A DNA stretch of 64,000 bases from an uncultured Lachnospiraceae bacterium (GTDB lineage Bacteria; Bacillota; Clostridia; Lachnospirales; Lachnospiraceae). Positions 1 through 8,515 of the stretch are shown here, piece after piece. The notes under the pieces are model-generated. The model saw nothing but the letters and a program-made list of their open reading frames with translations, was not told the origin of the DNA and made no database searches. The number at the start of each line of letters is the position of its first letter. The stretch's first letter is position 1. A program made the position numbers and the translations under genes. Location of the stretch: positions 1-64,000 of the forward strand of contig CAJTVN010000008.1 of assembly GCA_910579685.1 (NCBI GenBank), read 5' to 3'.

Positions 1-1
1 G

Positions 2-136
2 TTAGCGTCTTTTATTGATGAACTTGAAAAAGTCTTTGGAGCAAATATAGATGTAATTACAGATACATCAAACAATATCGAATTTCTGGAACAGATAAAG
101 AAAGATGAGGTTGTTGTTTATGAATCAAAGAGATAA
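2..136 (+). CDS. mntA: MntA-type nucleotidyltransferase antitoxin, C-terminal fragment
   Basis: Only the last 44 codons are present; the 5' part lies outside the window. The readable residues (FIDELEKVFGANIDVITD, then a short charged tail ending YESKR) fit the C-terminal strand-helix pattern of minimal nucleotidyltransferases paired with HepT, where the segment after the catalytic domain reads 'ELEELLGRKVDLVT'. In such pairs the nucleotidyltransferase neutralises its HepT partner by transferring AMP to it. The stop codon lies 17 bp inside the next gene, a coupled arrangement typical of these modules. The DNA is visibly AT-rich compared with everything after position 600. The catalytic GSxxR motif cannot be seen, so the family call rests on the tail and the neighbour. 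Confidence 0.6.
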   Translation, partial: LASFIDELEKVFGANIDVITDTSNNIEFLEQIKKDEVVVYESKR

Positions 137-470
137 AACAATACTGATAAAAATAACAGATTATTGTCTGGAAATTAAAGATACACACGATTATTTTAAA
201 CAGGATAAAGAACTTTTTACAAATGAAAATAATGGTTTTATATACAGAAATTCGATTACTATGCCAATACTGCAAATTGGAGAACTTTCTAAAATGTTAT
301 CCGTGGAATTTCTAAATGAATATACAAAAATACCATGGAAAATGATTATGCGAATGAGAGATATTGTAGCCCATCACTATGGGAGCCTGGATTATGAGAT
401 TGTATGGAATACATCAGTGTCAGATATTCCAGAACTTTATCTGGGAATAGAAGAAATATTGAAAGGGTAA
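120..470 (+). CDS. hepT: HepT-like ribonuclease toxin (DUF86)
   Basis: A 116-residue protein with the HepT RNase signature Rx4HxY seen as R80-DIVA-H85-H-Y87. HepT proteins are small all-helical RNases (HEPN superfamily) that cleave RNA unless AMPylated by the MntA partner, whose 3' end overlaps this gene. I chose the ATG at 120 rather than the in-frame ATG at 105, because GAGG at 107-110 sits 9 bases before 120 as a ribosome site. The length is typical for the family. No promoter of its own is visible, so it is probably translated from the antitoxin transcript. The low GC of the pair suggests acquisition by transfer. The family call is good; activity is inferred. Confidence 0.75.
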   Translation: MNQRDKTILIKITDYCLEIKDTHDYFKQDKELFTNENNGFIYRNSITMPILQIGELSKMLSVEFLNEYTKIPWKMIMRMRDIVAHHYGSLDYEIVWNTSVSDIPELYLGIEEILKG

Positions 471-541
471 GCGCCACTCAATTTCATTTTACAACCTAAA
501 ACAAAAATTTAATAAAGAAAATTTCAATCGCACCTTACCGA

Positions 542-580
542 AAAATCCGCACTTCCTGTTTATCAGAAATTGCGGATTTT
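542..580 (-). terminator. Rho-independent terminator, deacetylase end
   Basis: A perfect 10-bp stem (542-551 with 571-580) closes a 19-nt loop. Read on the minus strand it is followed by a run of T residues. It lies about 30 bp past the stop of the polysaccharide deacetylase gene and also faces the end of hepT, so it may work in both directions. Confidence 0.7.
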
Positions 581-611
581 CCATAAAAAAACTGTCAATT
601 GTATCGGCATG

Positions 612-1505
612 TTAATTTTTTATCTGTCTGCCTTCATGATTCAGATGGTATTTATCCCGGTAGATCAGTTCGGAAACGGGAACAATCGTATAGCCCTTGT
701 CTTTCAGCTTCGTAATCAGCGTATCCAGCGCCTGAGCCGTGAATTTTGCCCCGTTATGGCAGAGGATGATCGAGCCGTTTCCCAGATGCTTATGCTCCGT
801 CACGGTCTTGATGATGGAATCCACGCCATAGTCTTTCCAGTCAAGAGAATCCACATCCCACTGAATTGCAAAGTACCCGCAGTCTTTGGCCACATTCACC
901 ACCGCATTGTCGTAATCCCCATAGGGCGGCCGGAACAGGAACATCTCATAGCCGGTCAGGTCCCGCACCTTTTCATGGACCTTCATCAATTCGTCCTTCT
1001 TTACGTCGTCGGAAAGCCGGCTCATGTTTTTATGATTCTCGCTGTGGTTTCCCAGGTCGTGGCCTGCGGCCAGAATCGCCCTCACGTCGTCCGGGTAGCT
1101 TTCCACCCACCCGCCCGTCATGAAAAACGTCACATGCACGTCATGCTTTTTCAGAATCTCCAGAATTTTGGCCGTGTCCTCGTTCCCCCACGCCGCATCA
1201 AACGTCAGAGCCACCTTTGGCTCCGCAGTCTCCACGCAGTAGATGGGAAGCTCCTTGCCGTTCACGCTGTTGCTCACGCTGATATTGGCCTTTGCCGTCA
1301 CCAGCACACCCCGCACCACCGCCAGCATGGCCAGGGCGTAAACTCCGCATTTTAACCCCCAAAGCATTCTCTGCTTTGCATACTCCTCGCCGCTTTGTCC
1401 CTCTTTCCGCTCAGGCAGTATCCCTCTTAATAGATCCCTCAATCCCCTGTTCGTCTTTTCCCTCTTTTTTCCCCGTCGTATATATTTTTCCAGGTACTGA
1501 TTCAT
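612..1505 (-). CDS. Polysaccharide deacetylase (CE4 / NodB homology), membrane anchored
   Basis: A 297-residue protein with an N-terminal cytoplasmic basic stretch, one membrane helix at about residues 49-71, and an extracellular NodB domain at 98-290. Visible CE4 motifs are TFDAAWG (D103), H154-SEN-H158 (the metal pair), RPPYGDYD (R192), the DVDSLDW block and LCHNG near the end. CE4 enzymes of this type remove N-acetyl groups from peptidoglycan or other cell-wall polymers; the TFDaaWG variant is the one found in the PdaB-like group of spore formers. GTG at 1514 is an alternative start; ATG 1505 is preferred for the codon, and GGGTG lies upstream of it. The gene is last in a leftward run after a CapA-like gene and before the terminator at 542-580. 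The substrate is not known. Confidence 0.85.
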   Translation of the reverse strand: MNQYLEKYIRRGKKREKTNRGLRDLLRGILPERKEGQSGEEYAKQRMLWGLKCGVYALAMLAVVRGVLVTAKANISVSNSVNGKELPIYCVETAEPKVALTFDAAWGNEDTAKILEILKKHDVHVTFFMTGGWVESYPDDVRAILAAGHDLGNHSENHKNMSRLSDDVKKDELMKVHEKVRDLTGYEMFLFRPPYGDYDNAVVNVAKDCGYFAIQWDVDSLDWKDYGVDSIIKTVTEHKHLGNGSIILCHNGAKFTAQALDTLITKLKDKGYTIVPVSELIYRDKYHLNHEGRQIKN

Positions 1506-1607
1506 AAAATTCACCCATCCTGTCTGTTACTACAATGTATGAGTGAAAAATTTGTCCTTATTCTTTTTCCTGTCCTTTCAGGGACAGATTGCTTTCCGTC
1601 CTGTCTC

Positions 1608-3026
1608 TCACCGCAAAATCTCCACCTCATATTTTCCCTTCTCCCCTCTGGTAATCACAAGGGGATGCAGATCATACTCCGTGACCCGATATCCCTGTTT
1701 GGTGAGCGATACGGTAAACTCTGCCATACCGCCCTTAACGCAGACGCTCTCATTCTGGGCACTCACGAAATTTCCCAGGGAATAATACACCAGCATCTCT
1801 CCCCCGTCCTTTCGTTTGAGCATCTCAAAGGGCTGAAGGGCATGGGGATGCGTGCCGACGACCGCATCCGCCCCGGCCTCCAGAAACACCTGCGTCCATT
1901 TTTTCTGAAACTCGTCGATCTCTTCCGTCCCCTCGGTTCCCCAATGCACAAACACCATGACAAAATCAGACTCCTGCCCTGCCCCCGCAATATCCTCACG
2001 GATCTGATCCTCATTTTCCAGAAGATGAACCATACAGGGATTTTCCTTTGGAACGGCAATTCCGTTCGTCCCATATGTATAGTTGAGCATTCCAAACCGG
2101 ATCCCGTTCCTGGTTACCACCTCAAAGGGGCGGTACCGCCTCTCCTCCTGCGTCTGGATGCCAAGACACGTGATCCCTCTGGAATCAAAGAATTTTTTCG
2201 TGAAATTGACGCCTTCCCCTCCCCTGTCAAGGGCATGGTTGGTAGCGCAGGTCACAACCGCAAAACCTGCGTCCGCAATGGCCTCTCCCACCTGGGCCGG
2301 AGTCCCGAATCTGGGATAGCCGCCGTACCGGGAGGGATTGTCCGTAAGAGGCGTCTCCTGATTGATCACGGCAATGTCGTTTTCCGAAACAATATCCTCA
2401 AAGTTATCATACAAAAAATCAAAGGAACCCTCATGAATTAACCCATAGCGGTAAATGGGCTCGTGGATCAAATTATCCCCAAACACCACAAAGGTAACTT
2501 CTCTCTCCTCCTTTGTGAACCCCCAGAAGTCCCACCTCCAGCAGCTTACCTTCCCCTCCCGGTCCGTCAGGTAAAGGCGGGAAAGCGGGGCCTTTTCCCC
2601 ATTTACAGCCACGGATTCCACATCCATGCCAAGATAGGAGGACATCCATTTTGACCGGATCACGCCCTGATCATACTCGTACACGAACAGATGCTGAGAC
2701 CACTTTTTCTCATCCCTCTCCACCCAGAAGGGGCGGCTTTTCCCATATCGTCCCTTCTTCCAGCAAAGAAGAACCAGCTCTTCTTTCCCGTCATTGTCCA
2801 CATCCGCCCACAGCGCCTGTTGGACCTTCACTTCCTTCGGGGATTCCCACAGGATCTCCTCCCGCCTCTGAACCGTCACTCTTCTGTCTCTTAACAGAAT
2901 CTCACACTCTGACTGCCCGTCAGTGACCGCACCGCTCTGCCAGGAAATCCAGACAGGCAGAAAAGCACCATGATCCCACAGAAGATACAAAACGGCGCCG
3001 GTGCATACCAGCGCCATTAAGACCAT
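1608..3026 (-). CDS. CapA-family poly-gamma-glutamate synthesis / metallophosphatase-like protein
   Basis: A protein of about 472 residues with an N-terminal membrane helix (about 2-20), a segment with a Ca-binding-repeat look (WADVDNDGKEEL, 73-86), and a CapA/metallophosphatase domain from about 178 to the end. Motifs seen are GDNLIH (183-188), NQETPL, CATNHALD (N263 H264), HWGTEG (361) and THPH (392-395). CapA proteins belong to the calcineurin-like fold and act at the cell surface in polymer synthesis or anchoring. The open frame continues upstream inside the DUF3160 gene. ATG 3026 lies 20 bp past that gene's stop and is preferred; ATG 3104, which would add basic residues before the helix, is possible. 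No CapB or CapC is nearby, so poly-glutamate synthesis is doubtful. Confidence 0.8.
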   Translation of the reverse strand: MVLMALVCTGAVLYLLWDHGAFLPVWISWQSGAVTDGQSECEILLRDRRVTVQRREEILWESPKEVKVQQALWADVDNDGKEELVLLCWKKGRYGKSRPFWVERDEKKWSQHLFVYEYDQGVIRSKWMSSYLGMDVESVAVNGEKAPLSRLYLTDREGKVSCWRWDFWGFTKEEREVTFVVFGDNLIHEPIYRYGLIHEGSFDFLYDNFEDIVSENDIAVINQETPLTDNPSRYGGYPRFGTPAQVGEAIADAGFAVVTCATNHALDRGGEGVNFTKKFFDSRGITCLGIQTQEERRYRPFEVVTRNGIRFGMLNYTYGTNGIAVPKENPCMVHLLENEDQIREDIAGAGQESDFVMVFVHWGTEGTEEIDEFQKKWTQVFLEAGADAVVGTHPHALQPFEMLKRKDGGEMLVYYSLGNFVSAQNESVCVKGGMAEFTVSLTKQGYRVTEYDLHPLVITRGEKGKYEVEILR

Positions 3027-3045
3027 AACTATTCTTTTTGAATTC

Positions 3046-5313
3046 CTATTCCCACTTAAACCGATAGCTTTGTGTCCACTGCGGCTGGTCAATCGAGGTA
3101 TCATAGCTAAGATATCCCTCCTCATCCGGGGCAATTCCCATCATCTGGCACCATTTCGCATCCGTGAGCCTGTCGTTTAGAGGCCACTCAAACTGATAGA
3201 AGGAGTAGACGCTTCCGCTGGCAAGCTTCACCTTGCCGTCCACCTTTACCACCACATAAAGAACAGACGGATTTCCCGTGGCCGCCTCAAGAATCCGGCC
3301 ATTGGGATCCGTTGCGATGTCCACAACCACTGCCGCCGGAAATTCCTGGCTGGTGATCATGTCCCTTTCTCCCTCATCCTTCACCGCCTCATACCAGAAA
3401 TGCTCAATACTGCCGCCGTAGCCCCTGATAAACTCATACTCCTCATCGGTCAGGACCTCGTCCCTGAGCTCCTTTTCCGAGATCACACGGAGACGGTCCG
3501 CCATTTCGGCAAGACGCATCAGATCCTCCCTGGCGGCCTCGCTTATCATCCCGTACCCCTCAAGGCCCTGTGCGGTCTGTCTGGCAAGACGGGCGAATCT
3601 CTCATATACAAGAGGCTCCGGCTCCACATAACCCCGGTCGTCAGATTCTTCCTCATAACCGCCGTCCCCCATCTCAGCAATCACCTGCTTGCTGTACAGC
3701 ACCGTGTCATGCTTGAGCTCCGTGAAGCTGCCGGCAAAGCACTCCAGATTCTTCTTTGCCCACTGCTCCCCCTGCATGAACATGGGATATCCCTCTCCCT
3801 TGACGATAAGGAGCGGCCGCAGAATGTGGAGCCAGCCGGCATACAGACTGGCCGACCAGAGCGTTTCATTCTCCTTCGAAAGCCCCGCTCTCAGCTTCTC
3901 CATGTTTTCCAGATAGCCCGGATAATCCGTCCCGCCGCTTTCCTGCAGAATCCGAAGCGCCAGATCGCTGCCAAGAGCCGCCGGCACGTCCAGCACATCC
4001 GGGAGCATACGCCTTTCCCCGGCACTGTTTTCCTTCACGTTCTGATAGATCAGCTGCTGCATGATGGCCCCGTCAATGGTGAACCTCTGTCCCATGAAGC
4101 GGAATCCCGGAATCACATTGTCCTCTCCGTCGCCTATGGGAATGGAATTGATGACCGGAGCCGGTACGGAGGAAGTAAGAGTGCGGAACTTTGCAAATCC
4201 TTCCTCATCCCCCACAAGCGCCTCCAGGGAAAAATCCTCCCCGTAGGCCTCCCTTATCATGGGCCCGTATTCGCACACGCCGGGATCGTCGCTGGCTCCC
4301 GCAAAGAAGCTTGTCACCGCATAGACAGCCTCCCACAGGTCATAGGCCTGCTCATCCTCCAGAAGCGCCCAGGTAATCAGCAGGGCGCTCCGGTCCAGAT
4401 CCTCATCCTCCTGCCGGAAATGCGTTCTTCCGTACCACATCATGGCCTTAAAGTAGGATTCCAGCTTTTCGTCTCCCTCATAATAGCCCCTTGGGATATA
4501 CTGGGTATAGTCTTCCTGAAAACCGGTGATCACGGATTCCTCCACCCACTCCGTCCTGTCAATGGCATCCAGCTCCCGAAGAACAAGCTCCCTGGCATCC
4601 TCATTTACCTGGGTATCCTCGTCAAGCAGCTTTGCCCCAACGGTAAAAAACGCCACATTACGCAGTGCGGCCTCCTCCCACTCGCTTCCCTTCAGAATGT
4701 CATACTGGGCCAGAGAATGCTCCAGCATCCGTCCGCTCAGCTGCGCAACGCTCTCTGCCAGATGCTCCTTCTCGATATTCTTCAGAAGATAACTGAAATA
4801 GAGATGATACGTATGCATCAGGGAATCCACAGTCACAAAATTGGAAATCTGGCTGTAGCGGTTGGTCTCATAGATTTCAAAAAATTCCTTCCCCTCATAA
4901 TCCCTCACCATAAAGCCGTTTTGCGCCAGCAGGTCAGTCATCTCGTCCGTCAAATAAAACTGCCACAGGTTGTCCACATTTCCAAGATCCGGATCCACCG
5001 TATACGCTTCCACGCAGGGCGCAGCAGGGTCTTCCTCCTGCTGCCCGGTCCGTGTGATCAGCATGGGCCTTGCCACAGTCTGCGCCAGAGCCTGGTCCGC
5101 ATCGCTCTCCCCCTGCTCCTCTTGTACGCCGGAGGCATCCTCCCTCCCTGTCCCGGTCTGCGGAACCGCTTCTTCGCCCTGCCCGTGCTGTTCCTGCACC
5201 ATGCCGCCGCCATCTGAAGCGTCTCCTGCCGCCCCTTTCGGCACCGCACATCCGCCGAGGATACTCACCGCTGTCAGAATCGCAAGAATCGTCCTTATTC
5301 TGCCTCTTTTCAT
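3046..5313 (-). CDS. DUF3160 domain lipoprotein
   Basis: A 755-residue protein with a lipoprotein signal peptide ending in LGGC (C22), a low-complexity acidic/glutamine linker to about residue 100, and a long helical domain that fits DUF3160 (for example VTVDSLMHTYHLYFSYL near residue 160). The function of DUF3160 is not known; the signal places the protein on the outer face of the membrane. It is followed directly by a CapA-like gene and then by a polysaccharide deacetylase, both also surface directed, which suggests a shared envelope role. The start has a clear GAGGGGGG-type ribosome site 7-10 bases upstream. Confidence 0.8.
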   Translation of the reverse strand: MKRGRIRTILAILTAVSILGGCAVPKGAAGDASDGGGMVQEQHGQGEEAVPQTGTGREDASGVQEEQGESDADQALAQTVARPMLITRTGQQEEDPAAPCVEAYTVDPDLGNVDNLWQFYLTDEMTDLLAQNGFMVRDYEGKEFFEIYETNRYSQISNFVTVDSLMHTYHLYFSYLLKNIEKEHLAESVAQLSGRMLEHSLAQYDILKGSEWEEAALRNVAFFTVGAKLLDEDTQVNEDARELVLRELDAIDRTEWVEESVITGFQEDYTQYIPRGYYEGDEKLESYFKAMMWYGRTHFRQEDEDLDRSALLITWALLEDEQAYDLWEAVYAVTSFFAGASDDPGVCEYGPMIREAYGEDFSLEALVGDEEGFAKFRTLTSSVPAPVINSIPIGDGEDNVIPGFRFMGQRFTIDGAIMQQLIYQNVKENSAGERRMLPDVLDVPAALGSDLALRILQESGGTDYPGYLENMEKLRAGLSKENETLWSASLYAGWLHILRPLLIVKGEGYPMFMQGEQWAKKNLECFAGSFTELKHDTVLYSKQVIAEMGDGGYEEESDDRGYVEPEPLVYERFARLARQTAQGLEGYGMISEAAREDLMRLAEMADRLRVISEKELRDEVLTDEEYEFIRGYGGSIEHFWYEAVKDEGERDMITSQEFPAAVVVDIATDPNGRILEAATGNPSVLYVVVKVDGKVKLASGSVYSFYQFEWPLNDRLTDAKWCQMMGIAPDEEGYLSYDTSIDQPQWTQSYRFKWE

Positions 5314-5343
5314 AATGATATTCCCCCCTCTCTGTCCGTATTT

Positions 5344-6570
5344 CTAAAACTTCATCTGCACCAGCCCCTTCAGAATCTCCACGATCTTTTCCATGGAATC
5401 CGCACAGATATATTCAAATCTTCCATGGAAATTATGCCCGCCGGTACACAGATTCGGGCAGGGCAGTCCCATGTAGGAAAGGCGGGCTCCGTCCGTTCCT
5501 CCCCGGATCGGGATCACGCAGGGCGTAACCCCGGACTCCTCCATAGCCGCTTTGGCATTCTCAATCAGGCCCATATGCTCCTCAATAATCTCTCGCATAT
5601 TGTAATAGGAATCCTTCATGGCAACCTGAACCGTATTCTCTCCATACCTGTCATTCATGTACTGTGCAACACCCAGGAAGAGCTTCTTTTTTTCCTCGAA
5701 TTTTTCCCTGGAATGATCCCGGATGATATAGTCTGAAAAGGCTCTCTCCACAGTCCCTTCCAGCTGATCAAGATGATAGAAACCCTCATATTTTTCCGTG
5801 TACATGGGATTTTCCGCCACGGGAAGCATCCTCTGAAATTCCATGGCAAGAAGCAGTGCGTTCACCATCTTGTTCTTGGCGTCTCCCGGATGTACGCTCC
5901 TGCCGTTAAAAGTCACCTTGGCGCCGGCGGCATTAAAGTTTTCATATTCCAGCTCGCCCAGCGCTCCGCCGTCCACCGTGTACGCATAGTCGGCTCCGAA
6001 CAGCTTCACATCAAAATGATCGGCTCCCGCACCCACCTCCTCGTCAGGCGTAAATCCGATGCGGAGCTTACCGTGGGGAATTTCCTTATGCTCCAGCAGG
6101 AACTGTGCCAGCTCCATAATCTCCGCCACTCCCGCCTTATCGTCCGCTCCAAGAAGCGTGGTCCCGTCTGTCACGATCAGGCGCTTCCCCTGATACGCCG
6201 AAAGCTCCGGAAAATCCTCCACCTTCATCACCGTGCCGTTTTCCGCATTCAGAAGAATATCGTTTCCGTCATAATTTTCAATGAGCCTGGGCTTTACATC
6301 CGCACCCGTCACGGCGGGTGATGTGTCCATATGGGCGACAAGCCCGAGCACCGGCTCGTTCCCCATCCCCTCCGAGGCCGGAACGGATGCATACACATAG
6401 CAGTGCTCCCTGTCATAGACAATCTCCGAAGCGCCCATTTCCGTCAGCTCCTGCACAAGAAGCCGAGCCAGATCATGCTGCTTTTCCGTAGTGGGAAAGC
6501 GGCCGCTTCCTTCCTCTGACTGCGTGTCAATCTTCACATACCTCAAAAATCTTTCAATAACCCTGGACAT
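5344..6570 (-). CDS. pepT: Peptidase T (tripeptide aminopeptidase, M20B)
   Basis: A 408-residue protein of the usual PepT length. The two-zinc site of the M20 family is readable: H80 and D82 (AHMDTSP), D143 (LLGADDKAG), E177/E178 (FTPDEEVG), the Asp in YTVDGG, and the His in GGHNFHG near the C-terminus. PepT removes the N-terminal residue from tripeptides in the cytoplasm. A longer frame starts at 6630, but ATG 6570 follows a strong GGAAGGAAAG ribosome site and gives the family length, so it was chosen. The gene sits 64 bp after an AEC transporter gene and 30 bp before the DUF3160 gene, probably on one transcript. Confidence 0.93.
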   Translation of the reverse strand: MSRVIERFLRYVKIDTQSEEGSGRFPTTEKQHDLARLLVQELTEMGASEIVYDREHCYVYASVPASEGMGNEPVLGLVAHMDTSPAVTGADVKPRLIENYDGNDILLNAENGTVMKVEDFPELSAYQGKRLIVTDGTTLLGADDKAGVAEIMELAQFLLEHKEIPHGKLRIGFTPDEEVGAGADHFDVKLFGADYAYTVDGGALGELEYENFNAAGAKVTFNGRSVHPGDAKNKMVNALLLAMEFQRMLPVAENPMYTEKYEGFYHLDQLEGTVERAFSDYIIRDHSREKFEEKKKLFLGVAQYMNDRYGENTVQVAMKDSYYNMREIIEEHMGLIENAKAAMEESGVTPCVIPIRGGTDGARLSYMGLPCPNLCTGGHNFHGRFEYICADSMEKIVEILKGLVQMKF

Positions 6571-6634
6571 ATTTCTTTCCTTCCTTTCCGTTTTACTTAT
6601 AGTTAAGGACAGGCAATCGCCTGTTTCCATTCCG

Positions 6635-7567
6635 CTATCCGACGATCATGGAGACAATTGGCATGGTCGCCACTGACAGTATGGTGGTGAGCGCCACTCC
6701 CTTAGAAGCCATCTCATAATCCCCGTCATACTGCTGGGCCAGCATGGCCGTCATGCTCCCGACCGGCGTTGCCAAAACCACCATGCACACGCCGCAGATC
6801 ACAGGGTCATCCACAAACCGCCGGATCAAAAGCATCCCGGCCACCGGAATCACCAAAAGCTTGACTGCCGAAAACAAAAGCAGCTTGCCGTCCGAAAACA
6901 GCTTTCCGATCCGGAAAGTGGCAAGGGATGCGCCGATCACCATCATGCTCAGTGGCGCCGTAAGATTACTCAAATGCGTCACGGTAAGACGCACAAACTC
7001 CGGCACCTGAATTCCGGACAGATAGATCACAATCGTGACAACGCAGGCGATCACGCCCACATTCAGGACACGTCCCAGAGAAAAGGAATCACGCCAGCTT
7101 TTCTTTTCCCTCTCTGCGCCCTCTTTCTTTGACATGGCCGATACCCCGAAAGTATAGATGAGAATATTGTAGGGAATGGTAAAAAGCGCCGCATACAAAA
7201 GAGCGCTGTTTCCATACAGGGCGGCCACTACCGGAAAGCCCATAAACCCGATATTGGAAAAAAGCGTCATGACCTGATAGGTCCCCCTGCTCTGCAAAGG
7301 CACCCGAAGCAGCCTCGGAACCAGCATGGCAAGCGCCACAAGCGCCCCGTACACCAGCACTATGATTGCGGCAATCAGGAGAAGCTGTTTTCCCTGAATC
7401 CGGCTCTCCCCCATACATCCCGTGAGTACCAGGGCCGGATTTGCGATATTCACCACGATCGCCGACAGCTTTTTACTCACCTCATCCGTGATAATACCCA
7501 GCTTATAGCACAGGAACCCGGTTCCCATCAAAAGAAACAGCACGATCATCTGTTGTAAAAGCAGCAT
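6635..7567 (-). CDS. AEC family transporter (auxin efflux carrier fold)
   Basis: A 310-residue integral membrane protein with about ten hydrophobic segments and a long central hydrophilic loop near residues 140-165, as in the AEC (membrane transport protein) family. Members move small organic acids such as malate, malonate or other anions, but the substrate cannot be read from sequence. The start at 7567 has a GGAGAG ribosome site. It follows the YlmH gene by 21 bp and precedes pepT. Confidence 0.85.
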   Translation of the reverse strand: MLLLQQMIVLFLLMGTGFLCYKLGIITDEVSKKLSAIVVNIANPALVLTGCMGESRIQGKQLLLIAAIIVLVYGALVALAMLVPRLLRVPLQSRGTYQVMTLFSNIGFMGFPVVAALYGNSALLYAALFTIPYNILIYTFGVSAMSKKEGAEREKKSWRDSFSLGRVLNVGVIACVVTIVIYLSGIQVPEFVRLTVTHLSNLTAPLSMMVIGASLATFRIGKLFSDGKLLLFSAVKLLVIPVAGMLLIRRFVDDPVICGVCMVVLATPVGSMTAMLAQQYDGDYEMASKGVALTTILSVATMPIVSMIVG

Positions 7568-7588
7568 GTCACTCTCTCCTTCACTGTT

Positions 7589-8380
7589 TTACTTTCTGCC
7601 GTAGACCAGCACTCTCACGTTCAGCTTTCCTTTTTTGCTGACGCCCTGACGCTCCTTATAAAGAAAACGTCCGTATCCTCTGACACTGACCTTGTCCTGT
7701 GCCTTCAGAATCTGACTGTTGTTCTCGCACAGCCTTCCGTTCACAAATACCTTTTTCTGCCGGAAAAGCTCCACGCTGTCGCTGCGGGAGAGCTTATAAA
7801 CCTTGGACATCACGCCGTCAATCCTCTCCGAGGAAACCTGGATCGTTATCTCGGACAGATCTTCCTCCCGGACAGACGGCGCCTCCTGCGTCTGTTCGCA
7901 CAGAACAGAGGTATGCCTGACCTTTCCCAGATTTTCCACGATAAAAGGAGCGATACTGCGCATACAGAATACGTACCCCTGATTATCCTTTATCATAATA
8001 TCTCCCAGAGTGCTCCTGTCAATTCCCAGGTTCATCAGAGCCCCCAGAATGTCCCGGTGTCCCAGATCGTCCGCAAATTTCTGCATAAGGGGACTGACCC
8101 TGAGACAGACAACGGGAAATTCCTCCTGATATCCGAAATCCTCCGCACTCCCGAAGCGTACCATCACCCGCTCCGCTCCTTCATATCCGCCAAAGACCTC
8201 TGCCGGGACAAAAGAAATCTCCCGCTCCATCTCGTAAAAGCAGGACAGCTCCGAGAGCCCGAGAAAGCCCGTAAACGTATATACATTATTCTGCCAGGAC
8301 TTGTCCGCAAGCTCCTTAAATCTCTTTTTCAGCCCTTCCCGTTCTTCCACGCCTTCCCCTCCCGCACTCAAAATTTCCAT
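7589..8380 (-). CDS. ylmH: YlmH family RNA-binding protein with S4 domain
   Basis: A 263-residue protein with the YlmH N-terminal region (about 10-170) and a C-terminal S4 RNA-binding domain (about 180-250; SDSVELFRQKKVFVNGRLC). YlmH proteins act in translation and ribosome quality control in Firmicutes and are usually found next to sepF, ylmG and divIVA. Here the neighbours are a transporter and peptidase T, so the normal cell-division cluster is absent. Its upstream region also carries the promoter of the divergent GH2 gene. Confidence 0.88.
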   Translation of the reverse strand: MEILSAGGEGVEEREGLKKRFKELADKSWQNNVYTFTGFLGLSELSCFYEMEREISFVPAEVFGGYEGAERVMVRFGSAEDFGYQEEFPVVCLRVSPLMQKFADDLGHRDILGALMNLGIDRSTLGDIMIKDNQGYVFCMRSIAPFIVENLGKVRHTSVLCEQTQEAPSVREEDLSEITIQVSSERIDGVMSKVYKLSRSDSVELFRQKKVFVNGRLCENNSQILKAQDKVSVRGYGRFLYKERQGVSKKGKLNVRVLVYGRK

Positions 8381-8456
8381 TAATTTTTATCATACCACAA
8401 GTTTCCCGAATCCTATAGCCTTTTTTTGTGAAACTCCTGTTAATGCGATACATATG

Positions 8457-8465
8457 TGGTAAAAT
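8457..8465 (+). promoter_or_regulatory. Extended -10 promoter of the GH2 gene
   Basis: TGG followed by TAAAAT forms an extended -10 element about 50 bp before the ATG at 8516. No good -35 box lies at 17 bp, which is normal for extended -10 promoters. An 8-bp palindrome ACATATGT overlaps the upstream edge. Confidence 0.45.
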
Positions 8466-8515
8466 AGAAACCATAAACAAAACAGATACAAATTCCGTGG
8501 TGAAAGGAGACCGCC

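Noticed and set aside
570..1355. 261-codon plus-strand frame opposite the deacetylase
   Set aside because: CE4 motifs are on the minus strand; the plus frame is rich in His/Arg/Pro and begins inside a terminator hairpin.
3400..5217. 605-codon plus-strand open frame opposite the DUF3160 gene
   Set aside because: The minus-strand frame has a lipoprotein signal, ribosome site and family match; the plus frame has none of these and is a codon-bias shadow.
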